Made by a program: the position numbers and the translations under genes
In this document: positions 1-9,021 of the stretch, piece after piece
Position numbering within the stretch: the first letter of the stretch is position 1
Layout: each line of letters begins with the position of its first letter
The notes under the pieces: model-generated
Told to the model about the DNA's origin: nothing
What the model saw: the letters and a program-made list of their open reading frames with translations, nothing else
Database searches by the model: none
Assembly (NCBI GenBank): GCA_963763095.1
Contig: CAVXNR010000030.1
Coordinates: 186,001-250,000 of the forward strand
DNA from: CAVUCH01 sp963763095
GTDB lineage: Bacteria; Acidobacteriota; Vicinamibacteria; Vicinamibacterales; JAENWD01
Length of the DNA stretch: 64,000 nt
Direction of reading: 5' to 3'

Positions 1-4
1 CCGC

Positions 5-829
5 ATGGAAAAGCTGCACCACCCGCTCTGGATCGTCCACGCGATCAACGTCATCTTTGGTCCCATTGCCGCCGTGATCCTCCGGGCGCTCGGGCGCGAG
101 GTGCCGGCCCACGGCGACGTCATCCCCGACTACCTGGCGATCATCATCTTTCTCACGCTGCTGCTGACCGCGTTCTCCCTGCTGGTGCGATCACGCCTGA
201 GCGTCGAGAACCCTGGCAAGCTGCAGATCGTGCTCGAAGACGCGCTGACTGGCCTTTTCGGCATGCTCGACGACATCGTCGGACCGAAGGGCCGCCGGTA
301 TCTGCCGCTGGTGGGCACGCTCGGCATCCTGATCTGGGCCTGCAATCTGAGCGGGATGGTGCCGGGCCTGATGGCGCCGACGAGCAACTACAACGTGACG
401 CTCGGGTGTGCTATCACGGTGTTCGTCTACTACCACTTCCAGGGCATCAAGGAACAGGGAGTCGGGCCGTACCTGAAGCATTTTGCGGCGCCACCGGGTG
501 CGCCAGTGTGGATTGCGCCGATCATGCTGCCGATCGAGCTGATCAGCCATTTCTCACGTGTGCTGTCGCTCTCGTTGCGGCTGTTCGGGAACATCTTCGG
601 CGAGGAGCTGGTCATCCTCATCCTGGCGAGCATCATCCCGTTTGTCGTGCCCCTGCCGATGATGCTGCTCGGGTTGCTGACCTCCACGCTGCAGGCGGCC
701 ATCTTCGTGATGCTGACGATGATCTATCTCGGTGGGGCAGTGCAGAGCGAGGGGCATGGAGACGAGCACGACCATGAGCACGCGCGTGAGCCACACGGCG
801 TGCAGGTGCAGCCGGCAGTGCAGCTCTGA
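5..829 (+). CDS. atpB: ATP synthase F0 subunit a
   Basis: Integral membrane subunit a of F1F0 ATP synthase, which forms the ion half-channels next to the c-ring. The 274-residue protein has several hydrophobic segments and the hallmark helix around SLRLFGNIFGEE, whose Arg faces the c-ring carboxylate. The C-terminus is an unusual His/Asp/Glu-rich tail (GDEHDHEH) of unknown role. The ATG lies 4 bases into the window, so any upstream gene is not visible. The next gene is atpE, but subunit b, delta and F1 genes do not follow, so the operon is split. Identification is very secure; the exact start is likely but not proven. Confidence 0.96.
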   Translation: MEKLHHPLWIVHAINVIFGPIAAVILRALGREVPAHGDVIPDYLAIIIFLTLLLTAFSLLVRSRLSVENPGKLQIVLEDALTGLFGMLDDIVGPKGRRYLPLVGTLGILIWACNLSGMVPGLMAPTSNYNVTLGCAITVFVYYHFQGIKEQGVGPYLKHFAAPPGAPVWIAPIMLPIELISHFSRVLSLSLRLFGNIFGEELVILILASIIPFVVPLPMMLLGLLTSTLQAAIFVMLTMIYLGGAVQSEGHGDEHDHEHAREPHGVQVQPAVQL

Positions 830-931
830 TGCTTCGATTGCCGGATGTCCGGCGTAGAGCAACGCGGCCGGTCCGTCCCGCCGCTGATATGTGACAGACC
901 TGATGATTCTTTTTCTGAGGAGGCTTTCGTT

Positions 932-1270
932 GTGAGCACACGGTCCATTCTGACGGCAACTCTCGCTCTCGTGGCGCTCGGCCTGGTGTCGCCGGTGTAC
1001 GCGCAGGACGCGGCGGCCACTGCAAGTGCCAGCGTGGCCCAGTGGTCGATCATCACCGCAGGCTTTGCGCTGGCGTTCGCGGCCGGCCTGGCAGCGCTCG
1101 CACAGGGGCGCGCCGTGAGCGCGGCTGTCGAGTCGATCGCGCGCAACCCGAGCGCCGCGGGCGACGTCCGCGGCAACCTGCTGCTTGGCCTGGTGCTCAT
1201 CGAGTCGCTGGCCATCTACGTGCTGCTGATCTCGCTGATTCTGTTCTTCCTGAAGCCATTCAGCGGGTAA
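932..1270 (+). CDS. atpE: ATP synthase F0 subunit c
   Basis: Proteolipid c-ring subunit, 112 residues. The GTG at 932 is chosen because a perfect GAGGAGG lies 8 bases upstream; an earlier in-frame ATG at 845 would add a non-conserved leader. Residues 1-24 look like a cleavable signal peptide (ends VYAQ), followed by the two-helix hairpin. The loop motif is ARNP and the ion carboxylate is Glu91. Gln58, Glu91, Ser92 and Tyr96 align with Q32, E65, S66 and Y70 of the sodium-binding Ilyobacter c-ring, with the same 33-residue spacing from Gln to Glu, which suggests Na+ coupling. The position equivalent to T67 is Leu. Family certain, ion inferred. Confidence 0.95.
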   Translation: MSTRSILTATLALVALGLVSPVYAQDAAATASASVAQWSIITAGFALAFAAGLAALAQGRAVSAAVESIARNPSAAGDVRGNLLLGLVLIESLAIYVLLISLILFFLKPFSG

Positions 1271-1296
1271 CGCCGGCCGGCCGCGGCCATGCGATT

Positions 1297-1334
1297 GACC
1301 GGACCCGTTCTCTCGAGCGGGCGCCGGTCTTTTT
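1297..1334 (+). terminator. Rho-independent terminator after atpE
   Basis: GACCGG at 1297-1302 pairs with CCGGTC at 1324-1329, an inner CCCG/CGGG pairing extends the stem, and five T residues follow at 1330-1334. It sits 26 bases after the atpE stop and just before the next gene, so atpBE form a closed transcription unit. Confidence 0.8.
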
Positions 1335-1339
1335 CATTG

Positions 1340-2254
1340 ATGCGCTTTTCGTTCTCCCGCCTCGACGCCTCGCTGCTCTTCATGACCTTCGTCTGGGGCA
1401 GCAACTTCAGCCTGATCAAGGCGGCTCTTCGCCAGATGCCGGAGCTCGGGTTCAACAGCCTGCGCATGGCGCTCGGGTCATTGCTGTTTGCGGCGATCAT
1501 CCAACAGCGCCATGGACTTCGCGCGGTCGTCGTCCGGCTCGAGCCGCGTGACTGGATCGGGCTCGTCACCCTGGGTGTCATCGGTCACTTTCTCTACCAG
1601 CTGCTGTTCATGGCCGGCGTCGCGCGGACGTCGGTCGCCAACAGTTCGCTCGTCTTCGGCTGCACGCCCGTCACCGTTGCGCTCCTGTCCTCGTCGCTCG
1701 GGCACGAGCGCATCACCCCCGTGCGGTGGGCGGGCGTGTTGCTGTCTCTCGCCGGCATCTACCTGGTCGTGGGCCAGGCGAATCAGCAGGGAGCGTCACT
1801 CGCGGGCGATCTGCTGATCCTCGCTGCCATGCTGTGCTGGGCGGCGTACACGGTGGGATCCCGGTCGCTCCTGACCAGGCACTCGCCCCTCGTGGTCACC
1901 GGCGTCACGATGACCATCGGCAGCGCGCTGTATGCGCCGTTCGGTGTGCCCTCGCTGCTGCGGCTCGATTGGACCAGTGTGACCTGGTGGGCGTGGGCCC
2001 TGCTGGTGTACTCCGCGGTGTTCGCGCTCGTCGTCGCCTACCTGATTTGGTACACGGCCGTGCAGCGCGTGGGAAACAATCGCACGTCGATCTACTCGAA
2101 CGTCGTGCCGCTCGTCGCAATGGGCGTGGCCGCCATGGTGCTTGGCGAACCGATGACGGGTCGAAAGATCGGCGGCGCCCTCGCAATCCTCGGCGGTGTT
2201 GCCCTGACCCGTCTCGAGCTGCGGTCCGCGGTGGACACTCCTTCAGAGGCATAG
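1340..2254 (+). CDS. EamA/DMT-family transporter
   Basis: Inner-membrane permease of the drug/metabolite transporter superfamily, usually an exporter of amino acids or other metabolites. About 304 residues with ten predicted hydrophobic helices in two EamA repeats. The first repeat starts at the FVWGSNF motif and the second after LAGDLLILAAM. The ATG at 1340 is preferred over the in-frame ATG at 1289 because the latter lies within the atpE terminator. No clear Shine-Dalgarno site is visible. Substrate cannot be predicted from sequence. Confidence 0.85.
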   Translation: MRFSFSRLDASLLFMTFVWGSNFSLIKAALRQMPELGFNSLRMALGSLLFAAIIQQRHGLRAVVVRLEPRDWIGLVTLGVIGHFLYQLLFMAGVARTSVANSSLVFGCTPVTVALLSSSLGHERITPVRWAGVLLSLAGIYLVVGQANQQGASLAGDLLILAAMLCWAAYTVGSRSLLTRHSPLVVTGVTMTIGSALYAPFGVPSLLRLDWTSVTWWAWALLVYSAVFALVVAYLIWYTAVQRVGNNRTSIYSNVVPLVAMGVAAMVLGEPMTGRKIGGALAILGGVALTRLELRSAVDTPSEA

Positions 2255-2333
2255 ACGCACGCTCGCGTCCTAATCCGGCATTCGTGCCGCAGAATCGACA
2301 GCGCAAGCTCCCATGGCCTAGAGTGGACCCACT

Positions 2334-4174
2334 GTGCGCCTCTCCCTCAGGCTGCTCGCCGTGTGCACGCTCCTGGTGGTTGAATCCGTTCCGGCCTGCA
2401 GCGGCGGAGGGGATAATCCGCCGCCTCGCCTTTGCCGACGCCCAATCCGCCGACCAGAAATCCCTGTCTGACCGCCGACGTGGACGGCGGCGCAATCGAA
2501 CCGGAGGGCCCCGCGGCAAACGAGAGCGCGGCGGCAGCCCTCAAGCGCCGCGGCCGGGGTCTCGACGGAGATCCACGCGGCCGTGTGCTCGACAGCCTCT
2601 GGACACACGCGGCCGCATCGGCCACGCGCACCTTGTTCTCGCCGCCGCCGCGTGCGGCGACCGAGGACGTCGGGGATGTGGCGGTGATCCAGGATGCGGG
2701 GGACCTGTTGGCGCCGCCGAATCCGTTCGACCTCGCCGGCCTGGGGCTTCGCTTCACGCGGAGCGGCTCGAGCTACGACGTGAGCCGCATCAGCGGCGGG
2801 TTCCGGTCCGCCATCGGCTCACGGATCGAGCTCGAAGATGACGACAGCATGCCGTTCACGCTGCCGTTCAACTTCCCGTTGTACGGCCAGGGCCAGCCTC
2901 GCGCGTTCGTGAACTCGGACGGCAACATCACGTTCGAGGAGGAAGACCGCGCGAGCACTGAGCGCAACGTCTCGCGCGTGATGACCGGCCCGCCGCGCGT
3001 GGCGCCGTTCTTCGCCGATCTCGATCCCTCGACGGGCAGCGGGCGCGTCTTCGTGCAGAACGCGGCGGACGCATTCACCGTCACCTGGTGCACCGTGCGC
3101 GGCTTCGACTCGGAAGAGACCGTCACGGTGCAGGCGAGCCTGCTGCCGAACGGGAACGTCGAGTTCCAATTCGGTCAGAGCATCGCGCTTGGCGCCGCTG
3201 TCGTCGGGCTCTCACCCGGGCGTGCTGGTCGCTTTGCGACGCTCGATCTCAGTTCGTCCGGAAGCGTCGCGGGTGGCGATGCGGCGATCGGCGAGCGCTT
3301 CTCACGCACGATCAGCCTCGACCTGGTCGCAACCGCCCGCAGGTTCTATGAGACGCACCCGGACGGCTACGATCAACTGGTCATCTGGACGGACGTCGCC
3401 GTGACCGAAGACGCGTTTGCCTTCGAAACCATGGTGGCCAACGAAATCCGCGGCATCGGTCTGGACGTCTTCGACCAGTCCCGCGCGTTCGGAAGCGGTG
3501 GTCGGCTGCGCAGCATGGTGATGATGGACACGCTCGGGAAGTACCCTGCGGACCCGCAAACGCGATTCCTCGGCGAGAACAACACGCTCAGCCTGCTGGG
3601 GCAGGAGAGTGGTCACCGGTGGCTCGCGTTCCTCAAGTTCCGGGACCACAACCGGCAGGAATCCGAGGAGCTGTTGGGGCGCGATCAGGCGCATTGGAGC
3701 TTCTTCATGGATTCCGACGCGTCGGTGATGGAGGGCAACGACATCGAGGATCTGGGCGGCGGGGCGTTCCGCACGGCCGCCACCGTGCAGCGCTACAGCA
3801 GGCTCGATCAGTACGCGATGGGTTACGTCACCGAGTCGCAGGTGCCGGCGTTCTTCTACGTCGAGAACCCTTCGAATATCGTGCCGTCCCGGGAGCGTGA
3901 GGATGCACCCCGCACGGGGGTCACTTTCAACGGCACGAAGCGGACGGTGCTGATCCAGGACGTCGTCGCCGTGATGGGTGCCCGCGAGCCGTCGCCGAGC
4001 CAGACATCCCGTATCCACAGGCAGGCGTTCATCTTCGTGCTCTCGAACGGCCGCACGCTCGATCCCGCGCAGGCCGACAAGATCGACCTGATTCGTCGTG
4101 AGTGGGGAACCTTCTTCGGGCGAGCAGTCGAGGGACGCGCGCGGATCGAGAGCCGGCTGCGGCCGCCGACGTGA
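2334..4174 (+). CDS. Secreted lipoprotein with nidogen-like region, frame break near 2428
   Basis: The uninterrupted frame starts at 2432, but the frame opening with GTG 2334 encodes a lipoprotein signal peptide ending VESVPAC, then SGGGDNPPP. One missing C in the Pro-rich stretch near 2428 would join it to PTPNPPTRNP of the long frame. The exported part (about 600 residues) has a beta-rich region around residues 130-270 (LPFNFPLYG, VAPFFADLDP), reminiscent of nidogen/NHX-type extracellular domains. A second, more helical region follows with GQESGHRWLAF and FMDSDASVMEG. No HExxH is present, so protease activity is not claimed. Function unknown; a surface or periplasmic protein is the safe inference. 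Confidence 0.7.
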
Positions 4175-4202
4175 GTCCGGCGCCGGACTATCAATTGCAC
4201 AC

Positions 4203-6620
4203 ATGCCCATGCTGACGAGATTGCTTGGCGGCGCCGCCGCCGTACTGCTCCTGGTGTCGCCTTCCGTGTCGGCTCAGGTTCGCGCCGGTCGGCCGCGGGT
4301 GACCGAAGGTGCGGCGCAGCGCCTCTCACGCCTCGAGCCGCTCATCACGAACGCGATCGGCCAGCACAGGCTTCCGGGCGCGGTCGTGCTCGTCGGCGGG
4401 CCAGAACGCACGCTCTATCAGAAGGCATTCGGTCGCCGCGCCATCGTGCCGTCGCCCGAGGCTATGACGACCGACACGATCTTCGACGTGGCCTCACTCA
4501 CCAAAGTCGTAGCGACGACCACGTCCGTGATGATCCTCCTCGAACAGGGGCGGCTCGGGCTCGACGAACCGGTGGCGACCTACATTCCGGAGTTCGGCCG
4601 GTACGGCAAACAGCGGATCACCATCCGCCACCTGCTGACGCATGTTTCCGGGTTGCGCGGCGACCTCGACATGGCTTTGGAGTTCCAGGGCGCGGCAGCG
4701 GCGATCCGGCTCGCCTCCGAGGAAGTGCCCGTTGCCGCGCCGGGCGCGCGGCTGATCTACAGCGACATCAACTTCTTCCTGCTCGGCGAGCTCGTCGCGC
4801 GCATCAGCGGGGAAGGGCTCGACGCATTTGCGCGGACGCACATCTTCGAGCCGCTCGGCATGCGTGAGACGACGTTCCTGCCCCCGGCCTCGCTGCGTCC
4901 GAGGATCGCGCCCACCGAACCGTGTGCGCCGCTCGCGTGGCCCTGCGGCGGCCCGTCCGAACTGATGATGCGCGGGGTCGTGCACGATCCGACCGCGCGA
5001 CGCATGGGAGGCGTGGCCGGGCATGCCGGTCTGTTCAGCACGGCCGCCGACCTCTCGCGTTTCTGCCGCATGCTGCTGAAGGGCGGCACGCTCGACGGTG
5101 TGCGCGTGCTCTCGCCCCTGACCATTGCGTTGATGACCAGGCCCGCCACGCCGCCGGCGCTGGGCCAGGTGCGCGGCCTCGGCTGGGACATCGATTCACG
5201 TTTCGCCGTCAACCGCGGTGCGCTCTTCCCGATCGGCTCCTTCGGGCACACCGGGTGGACCGGGCCGTCGCTGTGGATCGATCCGCTGACGCGAACGTTC
5301 GTCGTGTTCCTCGCGAACCGGGTGCACCCCGACGGGAAGGGCGATGTCGCGGCGCTGCGCGGACGCGTCGCTACCGTTGTGGCGGCAGCGCTCGCCGAGG
5401 CCGCACCGCCGCGTGACGTGCGCTTCGTGGGCGGCGACTTCGGCCCAACACCTGCACTGGCGCCGCCGGCGAGAATGGCGGTACCAGTGTTGAACGGAGT
5501 CGACGTGCTCGCGGCCGATCAGTTCGCGGTCCTGCGCGGTAAACGGGTGGGGCTCGTGACGAACCACACGGGCCGCTCCCGCGACGGACGCAGCACCATC
5601 GACGTGCTGCAGACTGCCCCGGGCATCACGCTGGTGTCGCTCTTCAGCCCCGAGCACGGCATCCGGGGCATTCTCGATGCTGCGGTTCCTTCATCGCTCG
5701 ATGAGAAGACCGGGCTGCCGATCCACTCGCTGTACGACGACACCCGCCGGCCAACCGCTGCGATGCTCGACGGCGTTGACACGATGGTGATCGACCTGCA
5801 GGACATCGGCGCCAGGTTCTATACCTACATGGCAACGGTGGCGTACGTGATGGAGGAGGCGGTGAAGCGGAAGATCGGGGTGGTTGTGCTCGACCGGCCC
5901 AATCCCGTGAACGGCTTCGACGTGGAGGGGCCAGCGCAGGACGAGGCCGCCGCTGGGTTCACGGCTTACTTTCCGATGCCGGTCCGCCATGGCATGACGC
6001 TCGGTGAGCTGGCGCGCCTCTTCAACACGGAGAACAAGATTGGCGCCGCGCTGACGGTCGTTCCGATGAAGAACTGGTCGCGTGATCAGTGGTTCGATGC
6101 GACGGGGGTCGAGTGGGTGAACCCGTCCCCGAACATGCGCAACCTGAACGAGGCCACTCTCTATCCGGGTATCGGCGCCATCGAGTACGCCAACGTCTCG
6201 GTCGGGCGTGGCACCGATACGCCGTTCGAGCAGGTCGGTGCGCCCTGGATCGACGGCCCGCGCCTGGCCGAGGCGCTGAACGCGCGCGCGCTCCCAGGTG
6301 TGCGGGTGTATCCCACCACGTTCACGCCTTCGTCGAGCAAGTATGCCGGCGAGCTGTGCCGCGGCGTGTTCCTGATGGTCACCGACCGTGATGCCATCCG
6401 CCCCGTGCGGGTGGGGCTGGAGCTGATCGCCGCCATCGCCCGCCTGCACGGATCGAAGTTAGACACCGCAGAGACCTGGAAGCTGTACGGTTCCCGGGAG
6501 CAGCTCGAGGCGGTCAAGAACGGCAGTGACCCCGCCGCAGTCAGCGCCGCCTGGGGCGTCGCAGAGGCCCACTGGCGGGAACTTCGCGCGAAGTACCTGC
6601 TCTACGGCGCCTCGCCGTAG
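4203..6620 (+). CDS. Beta-lactamase-fold hydrolase fused to NamZ (DUF1343) domain
   Basis: Exported two-domain protein of about 805 residues. Residues 1-24 are a signal peptide (ends VSAQ). Residues 40-420 form a serine beta-lactamase/penicillin-binding-like domain with SxxK at Ser98-Lys101 (ASLTK), a YSD motif near Tyr186 and GHTGWTG as the third motif. Residues 430-805 match the DUF1343/NamZ family (GVDVLAADQF, TNHTGRSRDG, FSPEHGIRG), whose characterised members are exo-N-acetylmuramidases (GH171). The pairing suggests periplasmic peptidoglycan turnover or recycling. The ATG at 4203 follows the previous stop; a further ATG lies at 4209. Domain calls are firm, substrate is inferred. Confidence 0.88.
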   Translation: MPMLTRLLGGAAAVLLLVSPSVSAQVRAGRPRVTEGAAQRLSRLEPLITNAIGQHRLPGAVVLVGGPERTLYQKAFGRRAIVPSPEAMTTDTIFDVASLTKVVATTTSVMILLEQGRLGLDEPVATYIPEFGRYGKQRITIRHLLTHVSGLRGDLDMALEFQGAAAAIRLASEEVPVAAPGARLIYSDINFFLLGELVARISGEGLDAFARTHIFEPLGMRETTFLPPASLRPRIAPTEPCAPLAWPCGGPSELMMRGVVHDPTARRMGGVAGHAGLFSTAADLSRFCRMLLKGGTLDGVRVLSPLTIALMTRPATPPALGQVRGLGWDIDSRFAVNRGALFPIGSFGHTGWTGPSLWIDPLTRTFVVFLANRVHPDGKGDVAALRGRVATVVAAALAEAAPPRDVRFVGGDFGPTPALAPPARMAVPVLNGVDVLAADQFAVLRGKRVGLVTNHTGRSRDGRSTIDVLQTAPGITLVSLFSPEHGIRGILDAAVPSSLDEKTGLPIHSLYDDTRRPTAAMLDGVDTMVIDLQDIGARFYTYMATVAYVMEEAVKRKIGVVVLDRPNPVNGFDVEGPAQDEAAAGFTAYFPMPVRHGMTLGELARLFNTENKIGAALTVVPMKNWSRDQWFDATGVEWVNPSPNMRNLNEATLYPGIGAIEYANVSVGRGTDTPFEQVGAPWIDGPRLAEALNARALPGVRVYPTTFTPSSSKYAGELCRGVFLMVTDRDAIRPVRVGLELIAAIARLHGSKLDTAETWKLYGSREQLEAVKNGSDPAAVSAAWGVAEAHWRELRAKYLLYGASP

Positions 6621-6633
6621 CGCGGGGCTCGAA

Positions 6634-6722
6634 GGCTCCAGGCTCCAGGCTCCGGGCTCCAGACTCCAGACTCCAGACTTCAGGCTCCGGGGCTCCAGAC
6701 TCCAGGCTCCGGGCTCCCGGCC
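6634..6722. repeat. Tandem 7-base repeat, GCTCCAG type
   Basis: About twelve degenerate copies of GCTCCAG (variants ACTCCAG, GCTCCGG) in the gap between the NamZ fusion and the DUF420 gene. The unit period is 7 bases. No gene is supported here. A short GCGCCTA-type 7-base repeat follows at about 6821-6849. Confidence 0.85.
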
Positions 6723-6733
6723 CAGGAACACCG

Positions 6734-6750
6734 GTGTGTGTGTGTGTGTG
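6734..6750. repeat. GT dinucleotide microsatellite
   Basis: Eight GT units in a row, directly after the 7-base repeat. A possible slippage site, in non-coding DNA. Confidence 0.8.
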
Positions 6751-6856
6751 AATGCGCGGGCGTGTGACTGCCTGTAGTGAATGGCTTCCGCCCCTTCGAT
6801 CGTGTGTTGTAACTCGCCCTGCGCCTAGCGCCCGCCGCCCAGCGCCTGAAACCCCG

Positions 6857-7269
6857 TCACAACCCGTAAAGCATCCAGTAGATCACGACCCCCGTCACCG
6901 ACACGTACATCCAGATCGGGAAGGTCCATCGCGCAATCCGCCGATGTTGGATGAAATCGCCGCGAAGCGCACGCGAGAGCGTGACGAGCGCCAGCGGCAC
7001 AATTGCCGCGGCGAGCAGCACGTGTGAGATGAGGATGGCGAAGTACAGGGCGCGCACCGGTCCCTGGCCGGTGAACGGTCGCGAGCCGGTCTGTGCGTGG
7101 TAGACGACGTAGGACACCAGGAAGAGTGACGATGCGGTGAACGCAGCGAGCATGCAGCGCCGGTGGGCGGTGATCCGCCCGCGGCGGATCATCAGCCAAC
7201 CCGCGAAGAGGATACGCCGGCGGTCCCGTTCAATGTCGCGTTCAGCGCGGGCAGGTCCGACACGCTCAC
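6857..7269 (-). CDS. DUF420 membrane protein, frame break near 7212
   Basis: Small multi-pass inner-membrane protein of the DUF420 (YozB-like) family, often found with heme-copper oxidase assembly genes. The C-terminal part from 7192 reads MIRRGRI...AHRRCM with three to four hydrophobic helices. The natural N-terminus lies in another frame: GTG at 7269 behind a GGAGGG site gives SVSDLPALNATLNGTAG, which joins to LFAGWLMIRRG if one base is restored near 7212. The conserved LNATLN start supports this. It lies downstream of the ABC exporter and ctaB genes on the same strand, so a role linked to heme O/oxidase assembly is plausible but unproven. Confidence 0.8.
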
Positions 7270-7285
7270 CGTGACGCCCTCCGCG

Positions 7286-8053
7286 TCACCGCGCGCTCCG
7301 GTCCTGGTGGACTTGCCAGGCGCCCGCTGCGAGCACGCCGGCGCTGAAGACGCTCAGCACGACGAGGCTCACACCCACAGACGGCTCGCCGGCAGACACA
7401 TGGCCGTAGATCGTGCTCCTGAGGGCGGACACACCGTACGTGAGCGGGTTGATCCACATCAGCGACTGGATCCAGCCGGTGGCGCCGCTGGCCGGGAACA
7501 ACGCCCCCGACAGCATCCACATCGGCACCAGGAACAGGTTCATGATCGCGTGAAAACCCTGCGTGGAATTGAGCCGCCAGGCGAGGAGGAACCCGAGCCC
7601 TGAGAGTCCGAACGCCATCACCGCGAGCACGCCAAGCAGTGCGGCGATTGTGGCGGCGCCGAGCCCGCCGTACGTGAGCGGGGCGAGCAGGAGGAACAGG
7701 GCGGCCTGCATGAGGGCCAGCGTGGCGCTGCCCAGGATCTTGCCGAGCACGATCGCAACGCGCGGCACGGGCGCAACGAGCACCCCCTGCAGGAATCCGT
7801 CCTGGCGATCTTCGATGATCGAGATGGTGGAGAAGATCGCGGTGAACAGGACGATGAGGGCGAGCGTACCCGGGTAGAAGTACTCGAGATAGCCGCCCTG
7901 CAGGGAGCCTTCGGCCTTGAAGGAGCGTCCCAGGCCCGAGCCGATCAGAACCCAGAACAACAGCGGCGATCCGAGTGCGCCCACAATCCGGCTCGGCTGC
8001 CGGTAGAACCGCACGATTTCCCGCGTCCACAGTGTGCCGGCGGCCAGCAGCAT
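7286..8053 (-). CDS. ABC-2 type transporter permease
   Basis: Membrane subunit of an ABC-2 exporter, 255 residues with about six hydrophobic helices. It has the EDRQDGFLQGVL stretch typical of this family between helices 2 and 3. Its ATG overlaps the ATPase stop codon as TGATG, a sign of translational coupling, so the two proteins form one exporter. The neighbouring heme O synthase and DUF420 genes hint at a role in respiratory chain or cofactor export, but the family also moves drugs, lipids and polysaccharides. Confidence 0.9.
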   Translation of the reverse strand: MLLAAGTLWTREIVRFYRQPSRIVGALGSPLLFWVLIGSGLGRSFKAEGSLQGGYLEYFYPGTLALIVLFTAIFSTISIIEDRQDGFLQGVLVAPVPRVAIVLGKILGSATLALMQAALFLLLAPLTYGGLGAATIAALLGVLAVMAFGLSGLGFLLAWRLNSTQGFHAIMNLFLVPMWMLSGALFPASGATGWIQSLMWINPLTYGVSALRSTIYGHVSAGEPSVGVSLVVLSVFSAGVLAAGAWQVHQDRSAR

Positions 8054-9021
8054 CAGTCGAACCGGTGCCCCGTGTGGTGCACGAACACGTCGTGCAGCGT
8101 CGGGCGGCTGAAGCGCACCGACCGCACGTCGCCCGGAAAGGCATCGATTACCTGTCCGATGAACTCGTGGGCGCGATCGCGTTCGACTCGCACGACGCCA
8201 TCCACGACCGCCGCCGGCAGCCCCAATCGTTCCCGGAGGCCCGCCGCCAGTGCGTCAGGACGATCGCTCTCGATCGTGAGGATTGCGCCCCCGAGCGCAG
8301 AAGTGAGATCGCCGGGGCGCCCCGACAGCACGACGCGGCCGCTGTCGAGGATGGCGACGCGGTCGCAGGCCTCGGCTTCGTCCATCAGGTGGGTCGTCAG
8401 CACGATGGTGGTGCCCTGCGCCTCCCGGAGCGCCCGCAGATCGCGCCACAGATCTGCGCGCACGTTCGGGTCGAGCCCGGTCGTCGGCTCGTCGAGCAGC
8501 AGGAGCCGGGGTGCGGGCAGCAGCGCCTTGGCGATCTCGGCGCGCCGGGCGAGGCCGCCCGACAGCGCGAGCACGCGATCGTCGCCGCGGTCGGAGAGCC
8601 GCACGCGCGCGAGCGCTGCCTCGATCAGGTCGCGAAGCGGGCGCCCCCGTAACCCGTACAGATGCCCGTGGTGGCGGAGGTTCTCCCGGATCGTGAGGCG
8701 CTTGTCGAGCGCAGGCGACTGGAAGACGACACCGAGCAGGCGCCGGACGGACGCCCCGTTCGTCTTCACGTCGGCGCCGAAGACGCGGACACTCCCCCCG
8801 GCCGGACGCAGCAGCGTGGCGATGACTCGAAACAGGGTCGTCTTGCCGCCGCCGTTAGGTCCCAGCAGCGCGAACATCTCTCCGGGACGCACCGCGAGGC
8901 TCACGTCGTTCAGGGCGATGCGATCGCCGTACGCGTGATTGAGGTGTACGATGTCGAGCGCCGAGCCGGTGACTGACGCGACCGGCGGATCAGGCGTGGC
9001 AGTTTCAGGTTCGGTCGGCAA
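8053..9021 (-). CDS. ABC transporter ATP-binding protein
   Basis: Cytoplasmic ATPase of the ABC-2 exporter encoded just downstream. Residues 25-245 hold the nucleotide-binding domain: Walker A GPNGGGKTT, signature LSGGLARRAE, Walker B LLLLDEPTTGLD, and the H-loop in TTHLMDE. About 80 C-terminal residues form the accessory region seen in NatA/CcmA/DrrA-type exporters. The start at 9021 overlaps the last 17 bases of ctaB, consistent with one operon. Confidence 0.93.
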   Translation of the reverse strand: MPTEPETATPDPPVASVTGSALDIVHLNHAYGDRIALNDVSLAVRPGEMFALLGPNGGGKTTLFRVIATLLRPAGGSVRVFGADVKTNGASVRRLLGVVFQSPALDKRLTIRENLRHHGHLYGLRGRPLRDLIEAALARVRLSDRGDDRVLALSGGLARRAEIAKALLPAPRLLLLDEPTTGLDPNVRADLWRDLRALREAQGTTIVLTTHLMDEAEACDRVAILDSGRVVLSGRPGDLTSALGGAILTIESDRPDALAAGLRERLGLPAAVVDGVVRVERDRAHEFIGQVIDAFPGDVRSVRFSRPTLHDVFVHHTGHRFD

